This document shows, piece by piece, positions 44,046-55,089 of a stretch of DNA of 64,000 nucleotides (positions are counted from its first letter, which is position 1; the number at the start of each line of letters is the position of its first letter). A program made the position numbers and the translations under genes. Source of the stretch: Odontocerum albicorne (taxonomy: Eukaryota > Arthropoda > Insecta > Trichoptera > Odontoceridae). The notes beneath the pieces are model-generated. The model saw only the letters and a list, made by a program, of their open reading frames with translations. It was not told the DNA's origin and made no database searches. The stretch covers positions 21,014,632 to 21,078,631 of the forward strand of contig OX463856.1 in NCBI GenBank assembly GCA_949825065.1. The letters run 5' to 3'.

Positions 44046-45131
44046 TTTATATGAGAGTGTATGGACCGATACCACACCGGTCATATACATTGCATGGTCA
44101 GGCAATTTTACAGTTCAAATTTAATACCTCGACCATTAATAGTATGTCAACTAGAGCCGATATAAGACGCGTTGTTTCGTTATATTCCTAAATTTTAAAA
44201 ACACGATTTCACACTGTTATCAAAATTTATTAAAAAGGGAAGGCTGTTTACAGAGAAAATTTTCAGAAAAGATTCAAGAACGTCTATTCCAATTGCTCTA
44301 GGTGACATACTGCTGAAGGTAGAAGTATTTTAAAGTTACCTGATTGTCCGTTGACGTGGCTGGTGTGGTATCTATCCATAGAATATCTTACTTGTTCAGA
44401 CAGACCGGAAACTTTTGGACTTTAAGTGATATTAATTATATAATTAGTTATTAAATTCTGTCTTAAACAACTGATCAACAAAAAACAGTATTTATTAAAT
44501 ATTTTAATTATTTCAGAACGGTTCAAATATATACTGGATTATTGTTGCATTTATACATCCAAATAAACTAACTTAATTTGCATAATCGTTTTGAAAAATA
44601 AGAGAAAAGATTGAACAGCAGTGTTTTAATTTCGCGTGAATAATATTACTCTTCCGACGTTTACAATACGCACCTTAATTATCTGCCAGCCATTGAACGA
44701 ATATCATATGGTTACTACAGTTATATCATTTCTACTTCTAAGCCTCATATTATTATATATTTATCTTCTGGTAATAAAGCGAGAATTCTAGTCTCTTATT
44801 CCGATATCATATTCATATTAAATTTATAAACCCGACTAAAAAATATACGAGTATATACGAGTATATTTCTGGTAAAGAGTTTTTCAGATGAACTCTTACT
44901 TAAAATGAATCATAAACGTAATAAGATAACGCCACTCAAATAAAACTTAAATAATACATCAACTTAAGAGCATAGCTATTTAACTTTTTTTTTATCTCAA
45001 GTTCCATTTATTTAATGGTTAAAGTATTAAAAAAAAGTCATTGCGGTATTCAAGAAAGGATTTTTAAGATTTTACAACTGTTATGTATTTAAAACTATTT
45101 GCAAGTGGGCTGCAAATCCCCTATCCATTGC
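44046..45131. other. No gene recognised
   Basis: AT-rich. It holds the paired octamers at 44846-44863 (TACGAGTATATACGAGTA). Confidence 0.4.
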
Positions 45132-45188
45132 ATACTAAATCCATGATTATTATCAATTATGTATCGATTATAATCGTGGATTTAGTAT
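45132..45188. repeat. Imperfect hairpin, 22-bp arms
   Basis: ATACTAAATCCATGATTATT (45132) pairs with the reverse complement of 45167-45188, with two mismatches. The loop is about 13 nt. The size and mismatches are within the range of a pre-miRNA or a decayed palindrome. Confidence 0.75.
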
Positions 45189-45279
45189 CCAATTGATGTG
45201 GGTATTTTGATTTTTAATTAAATTTATTTTAAAAAAGTTGTACGTGTTTTTTTTAATATAATAACTAATAAAAATGTGA

Positions 45280-45720
45280 TGACAAAAATGTATGATAGAG
45301 TACGGAATGAAGTGATTATGGATGAATGTATAAGTATTACTGATGTGTTGAGTAAAGCATTAAATGTGTTTTGATATGATTTGGGAGTGTAAAACAAATG
45401 AACAAAGAAAGTGACAAGAACAATGAAGTGAAGAGAGCGATCCGAAATGGTTTAGTCATTAAGAAAGAATGAATGAATGAAGAAAGACTAACAGAACAAA
45501 TATATACGAGTATGGTGCAAATGTGGGTAGAAATAATAAAGAAAGACCAAGGAAAGTATGGTTGGATCAGTTAATTATATTTTGAAGAAAGTAAATATAG
45601 AAAGTCAAGAAATCTTAGATATGTAGGAGGGGATGGATGTGTGTTAGGATAGATAAGTCTGGCGCTCTATCCTCTCTGCCGTCTCCGACAGTGAAATAGC
45701 GTTAAAGTATATATGTGTAA
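45280..45720 (+). pseudogene. RTE-like LINE C-terminal relic and 3' end
   Basis: Fragments in order: YDRVRNEVIMDECISITDVL, 'aatgaatgaagaaagactaacagaacaaatata' (MNE.RLTEQIY), AGACCAAGGAAAGTATGG (RPRKVW), TTGGATCAGTTAATTATATT and the 3' end GATAAGTCTGGCGCTCTATC, CTCTCTGCCGTCTCCGACAG. Frames are broken throughout. A TACGAGTA octamer at 45505-45512 sits inside the 'acaaatata|..gtgcaaatgtg' junction that is uninterrupted in other copies. Confidence 0.65.
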
Positions 45721-47116
45721 TACGAATAAATAATAAAATGTGCCCCAATTTTATTAAATTGTTCGTCTGGTAAAAATACTCAAGTACGCCAGACTATTGT
45801 GTGTCGTGTTTTTATATGCAGTATGGGTATTGCCAACACGTGCAATGACAAACTAAGAGATCCATGCTTTCTCCAGTGCTCCTAAAGCTTAAAGGCTTGA
45901 TTGAAGAGGCCAATAAAATATATTGACATGCTTTTAAATATTCTCAACGCCAATTAGACAATTTTGAGTGACATTGAACGATTGAATCAAATTGAAAAAT
46001 ATTAATTGCAAATGTATTGATAGCTTTATAGTATTCAAATATATGTCTTGTAATAACACATATGAGATATTGTTGTTGGAAAGCCTGAAGCGGCTTTAAA
46101 ATGTGTTTGTTCGGTATATTTTTTTTCTAAAAAAATATGATCATATATCCAAATATTGTACCAGTCTACAATGGCTAAAAATATAACAGTGAATATATCT
46201 CCACTTTCTGTCAATTGTCTTCGGAGTATTGAATAATCCAAGATGTCTTCAGTTTTTGCGACGAAGAAAACATTTTTTTTTTAAAGCATGGACTGTGTCT
46301 CCGATTTAATGACAGCAGACTCATGTGTATACCAACGCATTAAACATCATCACTTGTGGTTCACTTAGTTAAATTTGGAACGATATTCCTGACTCGATCT
46401 GATATGTTACATCCTTATAGATGTTTAAGAATTAACTTAGAAGTATTATTTATCTCAAAATATTCTTCTTTCCTAACTCCCATACAATTCCCATGCTTAT
46501 TTCAATTTTAATTTTGTCATGGATACCAATAATAATTATGAAATAAATACTGATTGATCGGAAGAAACAGCTTTAAAAAAATAATCCATGTGTATTTGCA
46601 TAAAAGTGTTAAATAAATATGTATTAAGGCAATGGAAAAAAATATATCTGAGAGAATAAAAAAATCTGCAACCATCTCATAACTTCTTCACAATTTAGAT
46701 ATACCCCCACCAATAGGAGGACGACAGTCTACATTTCAAACAATTAAAAAATTGAAATTGCTCAACTGCACTGGCTCCGACATTTATATCGCGTGCAGAA
46801 ATGTCTATTGAGTGATTTGATTCTACTTGATCTACTACAACTACTTGATCTATTGAGTGATTAGCAGGAGAGAAGCGAGACTAAATCTAAGAAAGTAGGA
46901 TGCTGTGACAGAACTGTCTGAGTGTAATCAAGTAGAGGAGGGGTGCTACTGACAGATACAAGCGTCAGATTATCATGTTGGTAACCAAGACCCATTCTGA
47001 AATGTAGTGCTGATGATAACAATAACGTCATTTACACGTGTGTATAAAATTTCAATAAAAAATCACACTTTTGCTCATCAGTTATATATCATAATAGGCC
47101 GTCGGTAAACGTAAAC
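45721..47116. other. No gene recognised
   Basis: Contains a 14-bp direct repeat TCTATTGAGTGATT near 46803 and 46850. Otherwise unremarkable. Confidence 0.4.
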
Positions 47117-47407
47117 CTAAATATCGGTAAACCGAAAATGGAACAAAACACAATGTGACAAATTAAACAAAACATACAGTGGAATAACGGCGAGCCCTCG
47201 GCAAAAAACTACGTCTCCACGACAATATCCAAAATCCTTTGTCCGATGCACCAGATAACTTATTCCTGCTGAAACAATAACAACATGCAGTGAGGAAGTA
47301 TAGACAGTGTCTCTATAGAAACAAAAGTCAACAACCCAACACGAAAAAGAGTTCTTCAAAGATTCAACAAAAATTTCATCCTGTCCTACCGATAGGCATC
47401 GCACCAC
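47117..47407 (-). other. Unrecognised 96-codon minus frame
   Basis: Starts MVRCLSVGQDEIFVESLKNS and includes FGYCRGDVVFCRGLAVIPLY. Base composition is less AT-rich than its flanks. I know no family with this pattern. A GTTTCAGCAGG near 47270 could be a splice acceptor on the dpr strand, but frame and homology give no support. Treat as an open frame only. Confidence 0.25.
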
Positions 47408-47610
47408 TCAAGTTTAATAAAAGGCATGGGTGAATTGTCTATTAAAAAAAACTATATGCTACTTCGTCAAAAGTTTGAATGAAATCTGATTCTGGGTCCA
47501 TTAGCAATAAAATTGATGCTGGGGGCAATCAAGTAAAATTACTGGAAAAATCAGATTTGTTTTTTCAACAAAAAGTGTTTTTTTTACGGAAAATTTTCCA
47601 CATTTAAATA

Positions 47611-47795
47611 TTTATACTCCAGATTGTTACCTATATAAGTATAACAATTAATTCGTATTTAGTTACTATTTATACACCAGATTATTACCTATGTATAAAA
47701 GTATTATAATTAATACGCATTAAGTAACTATTTATACTCCAGATTGTTACTTATATACTCGTAAGTATAACAATTAATACGTATTCGTTATACTT
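47611..47795. repeat. 58-62 bp tandem repeat, 3 copies
   Basis: Units begin TTTATACTCCAGATTGTTAC at 47611, 47669 and 47731. The third unit differs from the first by a clean insertion of CTCGTA at 47758-47763. Confidence 0.9.
47756..47763 (+). repeat. TACTCGTA insertion in one tandem unit
   Basis: TATATA-CTCGTA-AGTATAAC here versus TATATAAGTATAAC in the first unit: a 6-bp gain equal to CTCG plus TA. Confidence 0.9.
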
Positions 47796-48319
47796 TCAGT
47801 TAGTATTTCAAACAATTCCAAAACAAATAATTGATTCATTTTTTATTAAAAATTGGGTTAAAAAACTGTCATTTGTATATTTTTATTTATTCTTTTCAAT
47901 GTGCAATAACTTTATTTTATTTTCGTGATTGGTTGCAGCGCGTGATCTGCATGCGTGGCAAATTTAAATTGGTCAGCCAATACACGTTTAATTTAAACTG
48001 TAATCGAATTCGTAGTAACTACGTAAAGCAAACAATTTTAATGAAACATCAGTAAATATATGTAAGCTCTTTTTTCGACTGTCAAGTTGTATTTTTAACA
48101 ATAGACAAGTTAATTTAACTGAGTATCGGGTAATTAAATTTATTTAACTATTGCCAACATTCCAGACCATTACCAAGTTTACTGTTGAATAAGTATTTAT
48201 ACAAAGAGCAATATTTTAAACGAAAGATCCGTATTTGATTAAAATTAATCAAATTGAAGGATTAAATCAACAATTCGGATTAATTAAAAGCCGATTCGCC
48301 CGTAATATGCTTTTTTTAA
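47796..48319. other. No gene recognised
   Basis: AT-rich. No feature seen. Confidence 0.4.
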
Positions 48320-49155
48320 ATGGCCTTAATTCTCGAGATTTTGATTGACCTTTAATACTCGTACTTGTTCAAAGGGAGACAAAAACAATTTAAACAAAAA
48401 ATATTAAGCAATATATCAAACTTCAACATTTCAATACAGAAAAATAGAAACTAAATATATTATTCTCCAATATATACTTGTGAAAAAAAAAAATTATTGG
48501 AATGTGACGAATAATAGCACAGAAATGTAATTAATAATAGCGCCAAAATGTTAACCATTAAAACACTGAAAATGATTATTATTGGAACTGAAATATAATC
48601 AATAAAATACTGAAATATAATCAATAATAGCACTAAAATATTATCAATCATACCACCGAAATATGATCAATAATAACCCTAAAATGTGATTCAAATAGTA
48701 CTCGAATATGTTCAATGTGAGCCCTAAAATGTGATAAAAGTTGACTCCTTAATGTGACAAACAATAGCACGTACATACGTGTGATAAATAATAGCTATTA
48801 AATGCGATCAATTATAACGCTAAAATGTGAGAATAATAGCATTCATTCATTTCAATATCCGAACCCTCTATTATACCACGTGTTTTCAGTAGAAGGAAAC
48901 AGAGATCACCATATCATTCGCAACAATTAGGATGAAAGAGCATGTAGTCCGGACAAACTAGCATGTGCTGTGTATACCATGCTAGTTTGTCCGGACTACA
49001 ATCAGATTAAAAGCTTCTTTTGTTCAATAAACCACATCTTTACATGTTCACCTTGCACCTGTAAGCCCCTACTCGGAGTCTTTTAAACATCAATTATAGT
49101 GTTGAAACGTATTTAACCATAGCTCTGAAATGTGATCAATAATATCCCTAAAATG
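48320..49155. repeat. Dispersed element carrying an ATGTGATCAATAATA minisatellite
   Basis: Begins with CGAGATTTTGATTGACCT, then about 15 diverged units of 'aaaatgtgatcaataatagcac' (48500-48850), a perfect hairpin (48943-49000) and two more units at 49110-49155. A shorter relative with the same leader (TGAGATTTTGATTGACCT) and minisatellite is at 55655-56150. Confidence 0.7.
48943..49000. repeat. Perfect 23-bp hairpin, 12-nt loop
   Basis: The left arm TGTAGTCCGGACAAACTAGC continues to 48965; its exact reverse complement lies at 48978-49000. GC content is higher than the flanks. The size would suit a small-RNA precursor, but perfect pairing also suits a palindromic transposon remnant. Confidence 0.92.
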
Positions 49156-49164
49156 AAAGAAAAA

Positions 49165-49640
49165 AAAAAGAAGAAGACAGACAAAATAGTACTGACAGGT
49201 GACTTGAAAGTAAAAATTGGCGTTAAAAGGAGTTTGCGATAGGGATGGGTTTGTCCATATCGCAAACCAGAGAGCATTTCTTCATCTTACTTAAAACAAA
49301 GAGGTTTTGAGTACGGTGAAGAAATGCACTCGGAGATAGTTTTGACATGTTAAACGAATGAATGAAGAAAATCTAACAATACAAATATACAGTGCGAATG
49401 TGACTGAATAACATGGTAAAGAAAGACCAAAAAGAGTATGCTTAGATCAAGCTAATTGTATTTTAAAATAAATAAAAATAAGAAGTAAGAGAATTCGTAA
49501 AAATGGTATAGAAGGTGTATGGATGTATAAGAGGCTAAGAATGTGTGTTGGAATGGAAAAGTCAGTGGTATGTCTTATCTGCCTACCCCAAAAGATATGC
49601 GGCGTGATGGTATGTATGTATTTTTTACAAAATGTCCAAG
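49165..49640 (+). pseudogene. RTE-like LINE: endonuclease piece joined to 3' end
   Basis: The frame IVLTGDLKVKIGV resembles the AP-endonuclease 'GDFN..IG' motif (the key N is K here). It is followed within 150 bp by the C-terminal/3' part: MNEENLTIQIYSANVTE, 'agaccaaaaagagtatg', GATCAAGCTAATTGTATTTT, GTCTTATCTGCCTACCCC and GGCGTGATGGTATGTATGTA. The whole polymerase between them has been deleted. The order suggests internal deletion of one insertion. Confidence 0.6.
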
Positions 49641-51409
49641 GGTTGTTAAAAAAGTGGTCTGGTAACAACATGATTCACGTTCACTATGTTGTTACCGTAC
49701 AAATAAGATTGCAAACTATGAGTTGCATACTTACTTCAGTTAATTTTAACCTGAAGACTATCTCTCAGTCACACCTTTCAGAATATTTGCACTTTCAATT
49801 TAGATTTATTAAGAGTACCTGACGAATATTTTTTTTAAATCCTCCCGATCACCCTTAACGTTTCATTAGTAACACAGAAATACCATAAATTGCTTAAAAA
49901 ATAAAAACAATGTTCACACTTCGTTGAGAATAAATATTTTTTTCACATAGCTTTGAACAAAATATATATTTTTCTATCCAACCCAAACGTAATAAGGCGA
50001 AGTAAATTTGATCGAGGCAATTTTTCAGGATTTGTTACGATACTGGAAAATATATATAAAGTAATTCCTCTATGTGCGCGGGTAATCGGATCTTGGAAAA
50101 CAACGCGTATATGTAAAATCGCGTAAATTGAGTCATTAAATGTTATTCAAAATGTGTAGACATATTTTACTTATTCAAATACTTTTTTTAATCGTCCCTC
50201 AATTTTGAGAATCATGGTCACCACAGTCATCAATCCTATCCAGTACACGCGATCTTTTACCCAATGTAACGGATCATGAAATGATCGTCCCACTGCTTTT
50301 TTCACATGTTCATTCCATCGAATAGATGCTCAACCTCTGCTCTTTTGACAACCGACTGACTTTGACTTTGACGAAAGCTACCGTCAAACTTCAAAGGCAA
50401 AAAGTCTGTTTAAGTGACTATTGATAATGAAATTAACACATTTATATGAAAGCTTTACGATTTTTTAATTAACTTTGAAAAAAAAAACAGAAAATACAGT
50501 TTTCTGTGTATACATGTATTCTCCTCCAAAAACAATCTTGCTTTATGGATATTCCATTGTTACTGCTGCCACTCATACATTTGTTGCTGTTTCAATTGTC
50601 GATGTTGATGGCATGAAATTTTTTTTAAAACCTTCTGCTTAGTTCTTCATTTTTGTTTCCCTAGAACACATTCAATTTTTTAATTTCCTGAAGAATCAAC
50701 CGCATAAAAGTGAATCCTCCTTATTGAAAACCGGGTAAAGCAATGTATCATTGTACACAGTTTTTTTATCAATTTTTCAGCATTCAATATAAGTTACAAA
50801 TCGACCTCGAATAACTGGGGCGAATTGTGGACACCTCTGGCCTCCTATAGCGTATATTAGAAATATTTTATCAGAATCTCTTTGGTATGATAGTATTGGT
50901 GGAGAAATTTAAAAATTGGCTTATCTTGTAATAACGCCAGCAGCAGAATTTTGAAATAAAAAAGAATTATTACGTTTGAAGAAAACCTTTTTTCCTTTTT
51001 ATAGGAAAAAAAAAACACTGTGTTCTGAACTTTTCCCCATTATTTTATTTTTGTACATTTATTTAGAAATTGCTTGAATGGATTTTCTCTTAAGTGTCGC
51101 AAGGTTTACGATCTACAGATCATACGTCATGTTAATATCTTTTGTTCCATAATTTTAACTGTGATGTGTTTAAGATGAGTTATAAAATGTAAGGGAAGCC
51201 GAAGAATTCTGCTAATAAGATAGTATTTTTTCAGGTGAAGGGAGTTAAGCAAGATAAATTGTAGCGGGGTGTAACGATATGATACAAAATAAATGGGGTC
51301 GCTGGAAAATTAACTTGAACCGCCATCTACTCATATTTGCATTGTATATTTTGTAAGTTCATTTATTCGTTCAACGTGGCCCAAATCATTTCAGAGTGCT
51401 TTATTTCAA
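49641..51409. other. No gene recognised
   Basis: AT-rich with T and A runs. Frames at 49447-49822 mostly read the LINE end and random sequence. Confidence 0.4.
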
Positions 51410-51716
51410 CTTATTTAACACTTAAGTCTTCAATTCACATTCATCCTTTATTATTACATTCCATATTCTGTTATACATTGAATCTCATGTACTCTTGTAC
51501 ATAAATGCATACATTTATTTAGCTCTTTTCTGTATTTTTACACATCCACATGCCCCTAACATACATCAACAATGTATTTTTACACATCCACATGCCCCTA
51601 ACATACATCAACAATGTATTTTTACACATCCACATGCCCCTAACATACATCAACAATGGTACTAGAATACTGATGGGGACTATAAGCATCATCGTATTAG
51701 ATTTAAATACGGTGTA
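51410..51716 (-). pseudogene. RTE-like LINE relic, 3' of a Penelope insertion
   Basis: On the minus strand it continues the LINE of 52246-52600: KNTEKS.INVCI, then VLNKLK.STLK.FG (the 'VL.K...LRWFGH' block). It carries a threefold 42-bp amplification at 51531-51656. The polymerase-tail order is kept across the 517-bp Penelope insertion. Confidence 0.55.
51531..51656. repeat. Perfect 42-bp tandem triplication
   Basis: TGTATTTTTACACATCCACA continues for 42 bases and repeats three times without a mismatch. 42 bp is 14 codons, so the LINE frame is preserved. Confidence 0.95.
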
Positions 51717-52233
51717 TTGTTATTTGCTTCATCAAACACTGTTTATTACAAAAGAGATTTCAAGAACACAAATCCGCCAAACAAATTTTCTAATTTATTC
51801 TGAAATGGCTAATCATTGTCATCGTGAAAATCTTACATTTTCTATCGATGATAGCAAATTGTAACAGATCAGTAGTAACGGAATAAATTGGATAGATTAC
51901 AAAACCTAGAAATATCCAAGTCAATGCATCGGGGGTGAACATCTGGCAAACATATTGTATATATTTCCAAGATCTCACCACTGCACGCTGAAGTTGTCTC
52001 CTGCCTCCCTTCACTTATAATCCCCAACCCGGATTTTTCACCGTTAGAAGCATGTAAGTCAGTACCATTTTGAACATAATTGAGTCTTGTTTGTGCTCCC
52101 TTGATGATGAGGAGAAAACCTTGAAACCAAAAGGGGTATAACGTTAAATAAAATGAAATAAACAGTGTTTGATAAAACAAATTACAATATCGTGAAACCT
52201 CCACAATGTTAATGCCTTAACTGTAAAAAATAT
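51717..52233 (+). mobile_element. Penelope-like element inserted in a LINE
   Basis: Starts with a short inverted piece of its own 3' end (AAACACTGTTTATTAC) and jumps into the GIY-YIG region: RFQEHKSAKQIF, NHCHRENLTFSIDDSKL, stop and frameshifts. It ends with 'gatgatgaggagaaaaccttgaaacc' and CCTCCACAATGTTAATGCC as in 7000-7897. The flanks AAATACGGTGTA (51705) and AAACACGGTATA (52234) look like a diverged 12-bp target duplication. Non-functional. Confidence 0.8.
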
Positions 52234-52245
52234 AAACACGGTATA

Positions 52246-52600
52246 GTTCGAGTGTAAATATTTTAATGATCCATTGACTTTATTTTATATCGCTACACGC
52301 TGTTATATATCCCTGATTCTTCCATCGTCTAAAAAAATACCTTTTATATGCCGAATTCTTCAATTTGCTCCTATCTATCACGATTCACCCATACATCGCA
52401 TTTACTTTTTCTTTCACAGTGAGTAGATTTTGTATCTTTCATCCTCAAATATTTCTCATTACATCTTTTAAATAATTTACTTAACAGAATTCATTAAATT
52501 TTTCTTCTCTCTAGCACTACCATGAAATCAGCATAACACACACATTTCCATTCGAATATCCCCATTGACCTCTGAAGTTTCTTCATTTATGAATCTATGT
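52246..52600 (-). pseudogene. RTE-like LINE polymerase fragment with YAD box
   Basis: The minus frame reads WKCVCYADFMVVLERR: the catalytic F/LLYADDMVL box of reverse transcriptase with the second aspartate replaced by F. Then LLSKLFKRCNEKYLRMKDTK and KSKCDVWVN follow ('G...N..KTKVM.F'). It is the only polymerase catalytic motif I found in the window. Continues at 51716 downward after the Penelope insertion. Confidence 0.6.
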
Positions 52601-53749
52601 CAATATCAAATAACCAGGATGACGTAACTCATCGTTGCTTTACCTTTTTTTTAATATGTATTTAACCACTCAGTCAAGAAATTGTTTAATCTAATAATGC
52701 TACTTTCAACACATAATGACGCAGTACAACGTATGTTACAAGTACTCATTTCAGATAAGGGATTTTTAATTTTTTTTGTCAGACTTTCGAAACAAATTCT
52801 CTAAATGAAGCCAAAGAGTTCGAAAATTTCCCTCAGTTTCACTTGAAACACCCATCTCTTTTCCCTCAGTTTCACTTGAAACACCAATTTCCTTTATTCG
52901 ATCTTTCCTTACTCTACCATACATTTTAATAACAAATATTGTACGCAAGACACGTATTTACACCGCGCTTAATCTGCTATGATCATTAAGTTTCAATGTC
53001 AAGATTTGCCTCCGTACATCAAGGTGAGCGCTGGCACACCACTGTGAACGGTATTTATATATATAACAATAATTAACTTAAAATAAAAAAGACAAGTTTT
53101 ATTTAAAGATAAAATAGATTGAAAGAAAACTTCGTGTTTTTTTAAGGAAGGAAGGTTTTTTTTCCTACATTTCATCTTGATTGTTTTTAGGTCCATTTTA
53201 GTGTTTAAGCATTCTCTTATCGTTATTTTACTTCTCTTTTTACCTTTTCAAATAACCTTCGCTACCCCTTTAATGTTTGTTGATCACACCCTATTTATAC
53301 ATATACTCTTTCCAAACATCTTCATTTATTATCCTTTCATTCAATGACATGTCACATTTTTGTCTGTAGAATCTCTTTTCCTTTTATTTCTATTTTTTTC
53401 ATAATACATTAGTCGATAAGGAATACTTATTCTAAATTTATAATTCATAATTTATATATACTTAAGTGTTTTAGATAAGTTCATTTTGTAATGTATATTT
53501 TTTGTTTAAATTGCTATATTTATGTAATAACATAAAAATAAATAAGCATAAAAACTTCAAAATAGAGAAATACTATTTTAATAGTATAATTTTTTGGTTA
53601 GCGTTTGAAAACCGTTGTTTTCTAAAGTAAGAAAGTCTTCAAACCCCAATAAACAACACCAATGCTTTTCACACTTCATGTATCAGGTAAAGAAATTTGA
53701 ATCAATATAATTCTCTTATTTTTTAACCTTAATTTTTAAAAAAATATTT
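52601..53749. other. No gene; one 33-bp duplication
   Basis: CCCTCAGTTTCACTTGAAAC occurs at 52830 and again 33 bp on, inside an otherwise unrecognised frame. The rest is AT-rich. Confidence 0.4.
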
Positions 53750-53880
53750 ATTGCTGGTTTTCATTTAAGACCTCTTTTACATCTTTCTTATTGTTCGGGA
53801 GAGATTTTCATTAGATAATAAGCCTGCTTGGTTGTACTAAACACAACGAAAATATTATATACCACAATACAATAAAAGAA
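53750..53880 (+). mobile_element. SINE tail fragment
   Basis: GGTTTTCATTTAAGACCTCT, then GGGAGAGATTTTCATTAGAT and 'caacgaaaatattat' match the 3' half of the SINE at 13036-13260. Confidence 0.6.
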
Positions 53881-54274
53881 TGGAATATTTTTTTAAATGC
53901 TCTTCCCCCTATTTAGGTATTCTAAGCCAATTAGCAATGACAAGTTGAATCAACTTATTTAAAATACAGCATTAGTTCTAAAAGGGGTATTACAGTAAAA
54001 TTTAACTATAAAAATTTTGAAAAATACCACATCTATCAAACAAGAATAATTATTTTATATGTTTCATTCATTAGCAGCTTTTTTCTTAACACTTAACATG
54101 GAGAGAGACATATTAGTAATGAGCATTCTTGTATTTTATGGCATTGGGCTGTTCGTCAAAAGAAGATCTTCGTAAACGGTAGGATTATATGAAAATTTAA
54201 ATAAAAATATTAATAAACATCTTAACGAGAAATTAAAATAAGATTTTTTCAAGTGAATCAGTGTTTTTTTCTGT
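53881..54274. other. No gene recognised
   Basis: AT-rich. No feature seen. Confidence 0.4.
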
Positions 54275-54550
54275 AAAGGATGATGAAGTCAAGAATTATG
54301 AGTAGGAAAATAAAAATCTGCATTTTAGAGACAAATAAGTTTTTTTTTCTGCAAAAGATGATGAAGTCTAGAATTGTGACCAGGAAACTAAAAGTCTACA
54401 TTTTGCAAACATTGATAATGCCTGTGTTGATTGAAGGATGGATTATGACGATTAGAGACGAAAACAATATTGATTTATTTGATGCTCAGAAGAATTGTTG
54501 GTGATATGAAAGAGAATGGAGTTTAGCTCAGACGCTGCAATTAAGAGTTA
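54275..54550 (+). pseudogene. LINE reverse transcriptase fragment with in-frame duplication
   Basis: The 74-codon frame reads MMKSRIMSRKIKICIL twice (second time MMKSRIVTRKLKVYIL), then MPVLIEGWIMTIRDENNIDL and LFDAQK. It fits 'L..K.R.Y...I.PVL.YG.E.W.L...D...L..FE.K' of RTE/BovB-like LINEs. The 78-bp duplication (starts 54279 and 54357) keeps the frame. The catalytic core is absent. Confidence 0.6.
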
Positions 54551-55089
54551 TCTAGATGTGCGGAGAACACAATAGTCTTCAGACTGGATCATAACGCAAA
54601 AAATACAATGAATAGATAATAGAAATAATAAAACTATTCCAGGACACAACACACCCCTTTGGTCACCAGCCAGAAAAATCGTGGTTGAAATCCAGGAATA
54701 GTTACATCTGCCGGATAAAGCGCATTTTTTGAAGGGACAATAAAAATACCTGGTGATTAAATGAACTCTCAAAAAATAGAAATCGGGAATGAAATAAGTT
54801 ACATTACCGACATGCAATTAAGTTACTTCGTCTAAGTATTATATACTTTCTTAAGTCTTCCTCTTCTACGATTTCCATTAAATTTTTATTTTCATTCATA
54901 TGGCACCCATCAAAACATCCGATCTGGTGTTGCAGATATGTTTGAAAGCGTGGCCACGAGACATGAGTCAATCCTTTGAAAATAAAAACCACTGAATTAG
55001 TTGTTCGTCATCGCACATGTTAGTACTACCGGACGTGAAAATGTAACAACACTCGTTCACGTCTAACAAACGTAAGTTTTATTACCTGA
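54551..55089. other. Possible LINE 3' remains; no gene
   Basis: 54750-54795, read on minus, has TTCATTCCCGATTTCTATTT, similar to the LINE 3' UTR at 13670 and 26010. The 89-codon minus frame here has no recognisable motif. Confidence 0.35.
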
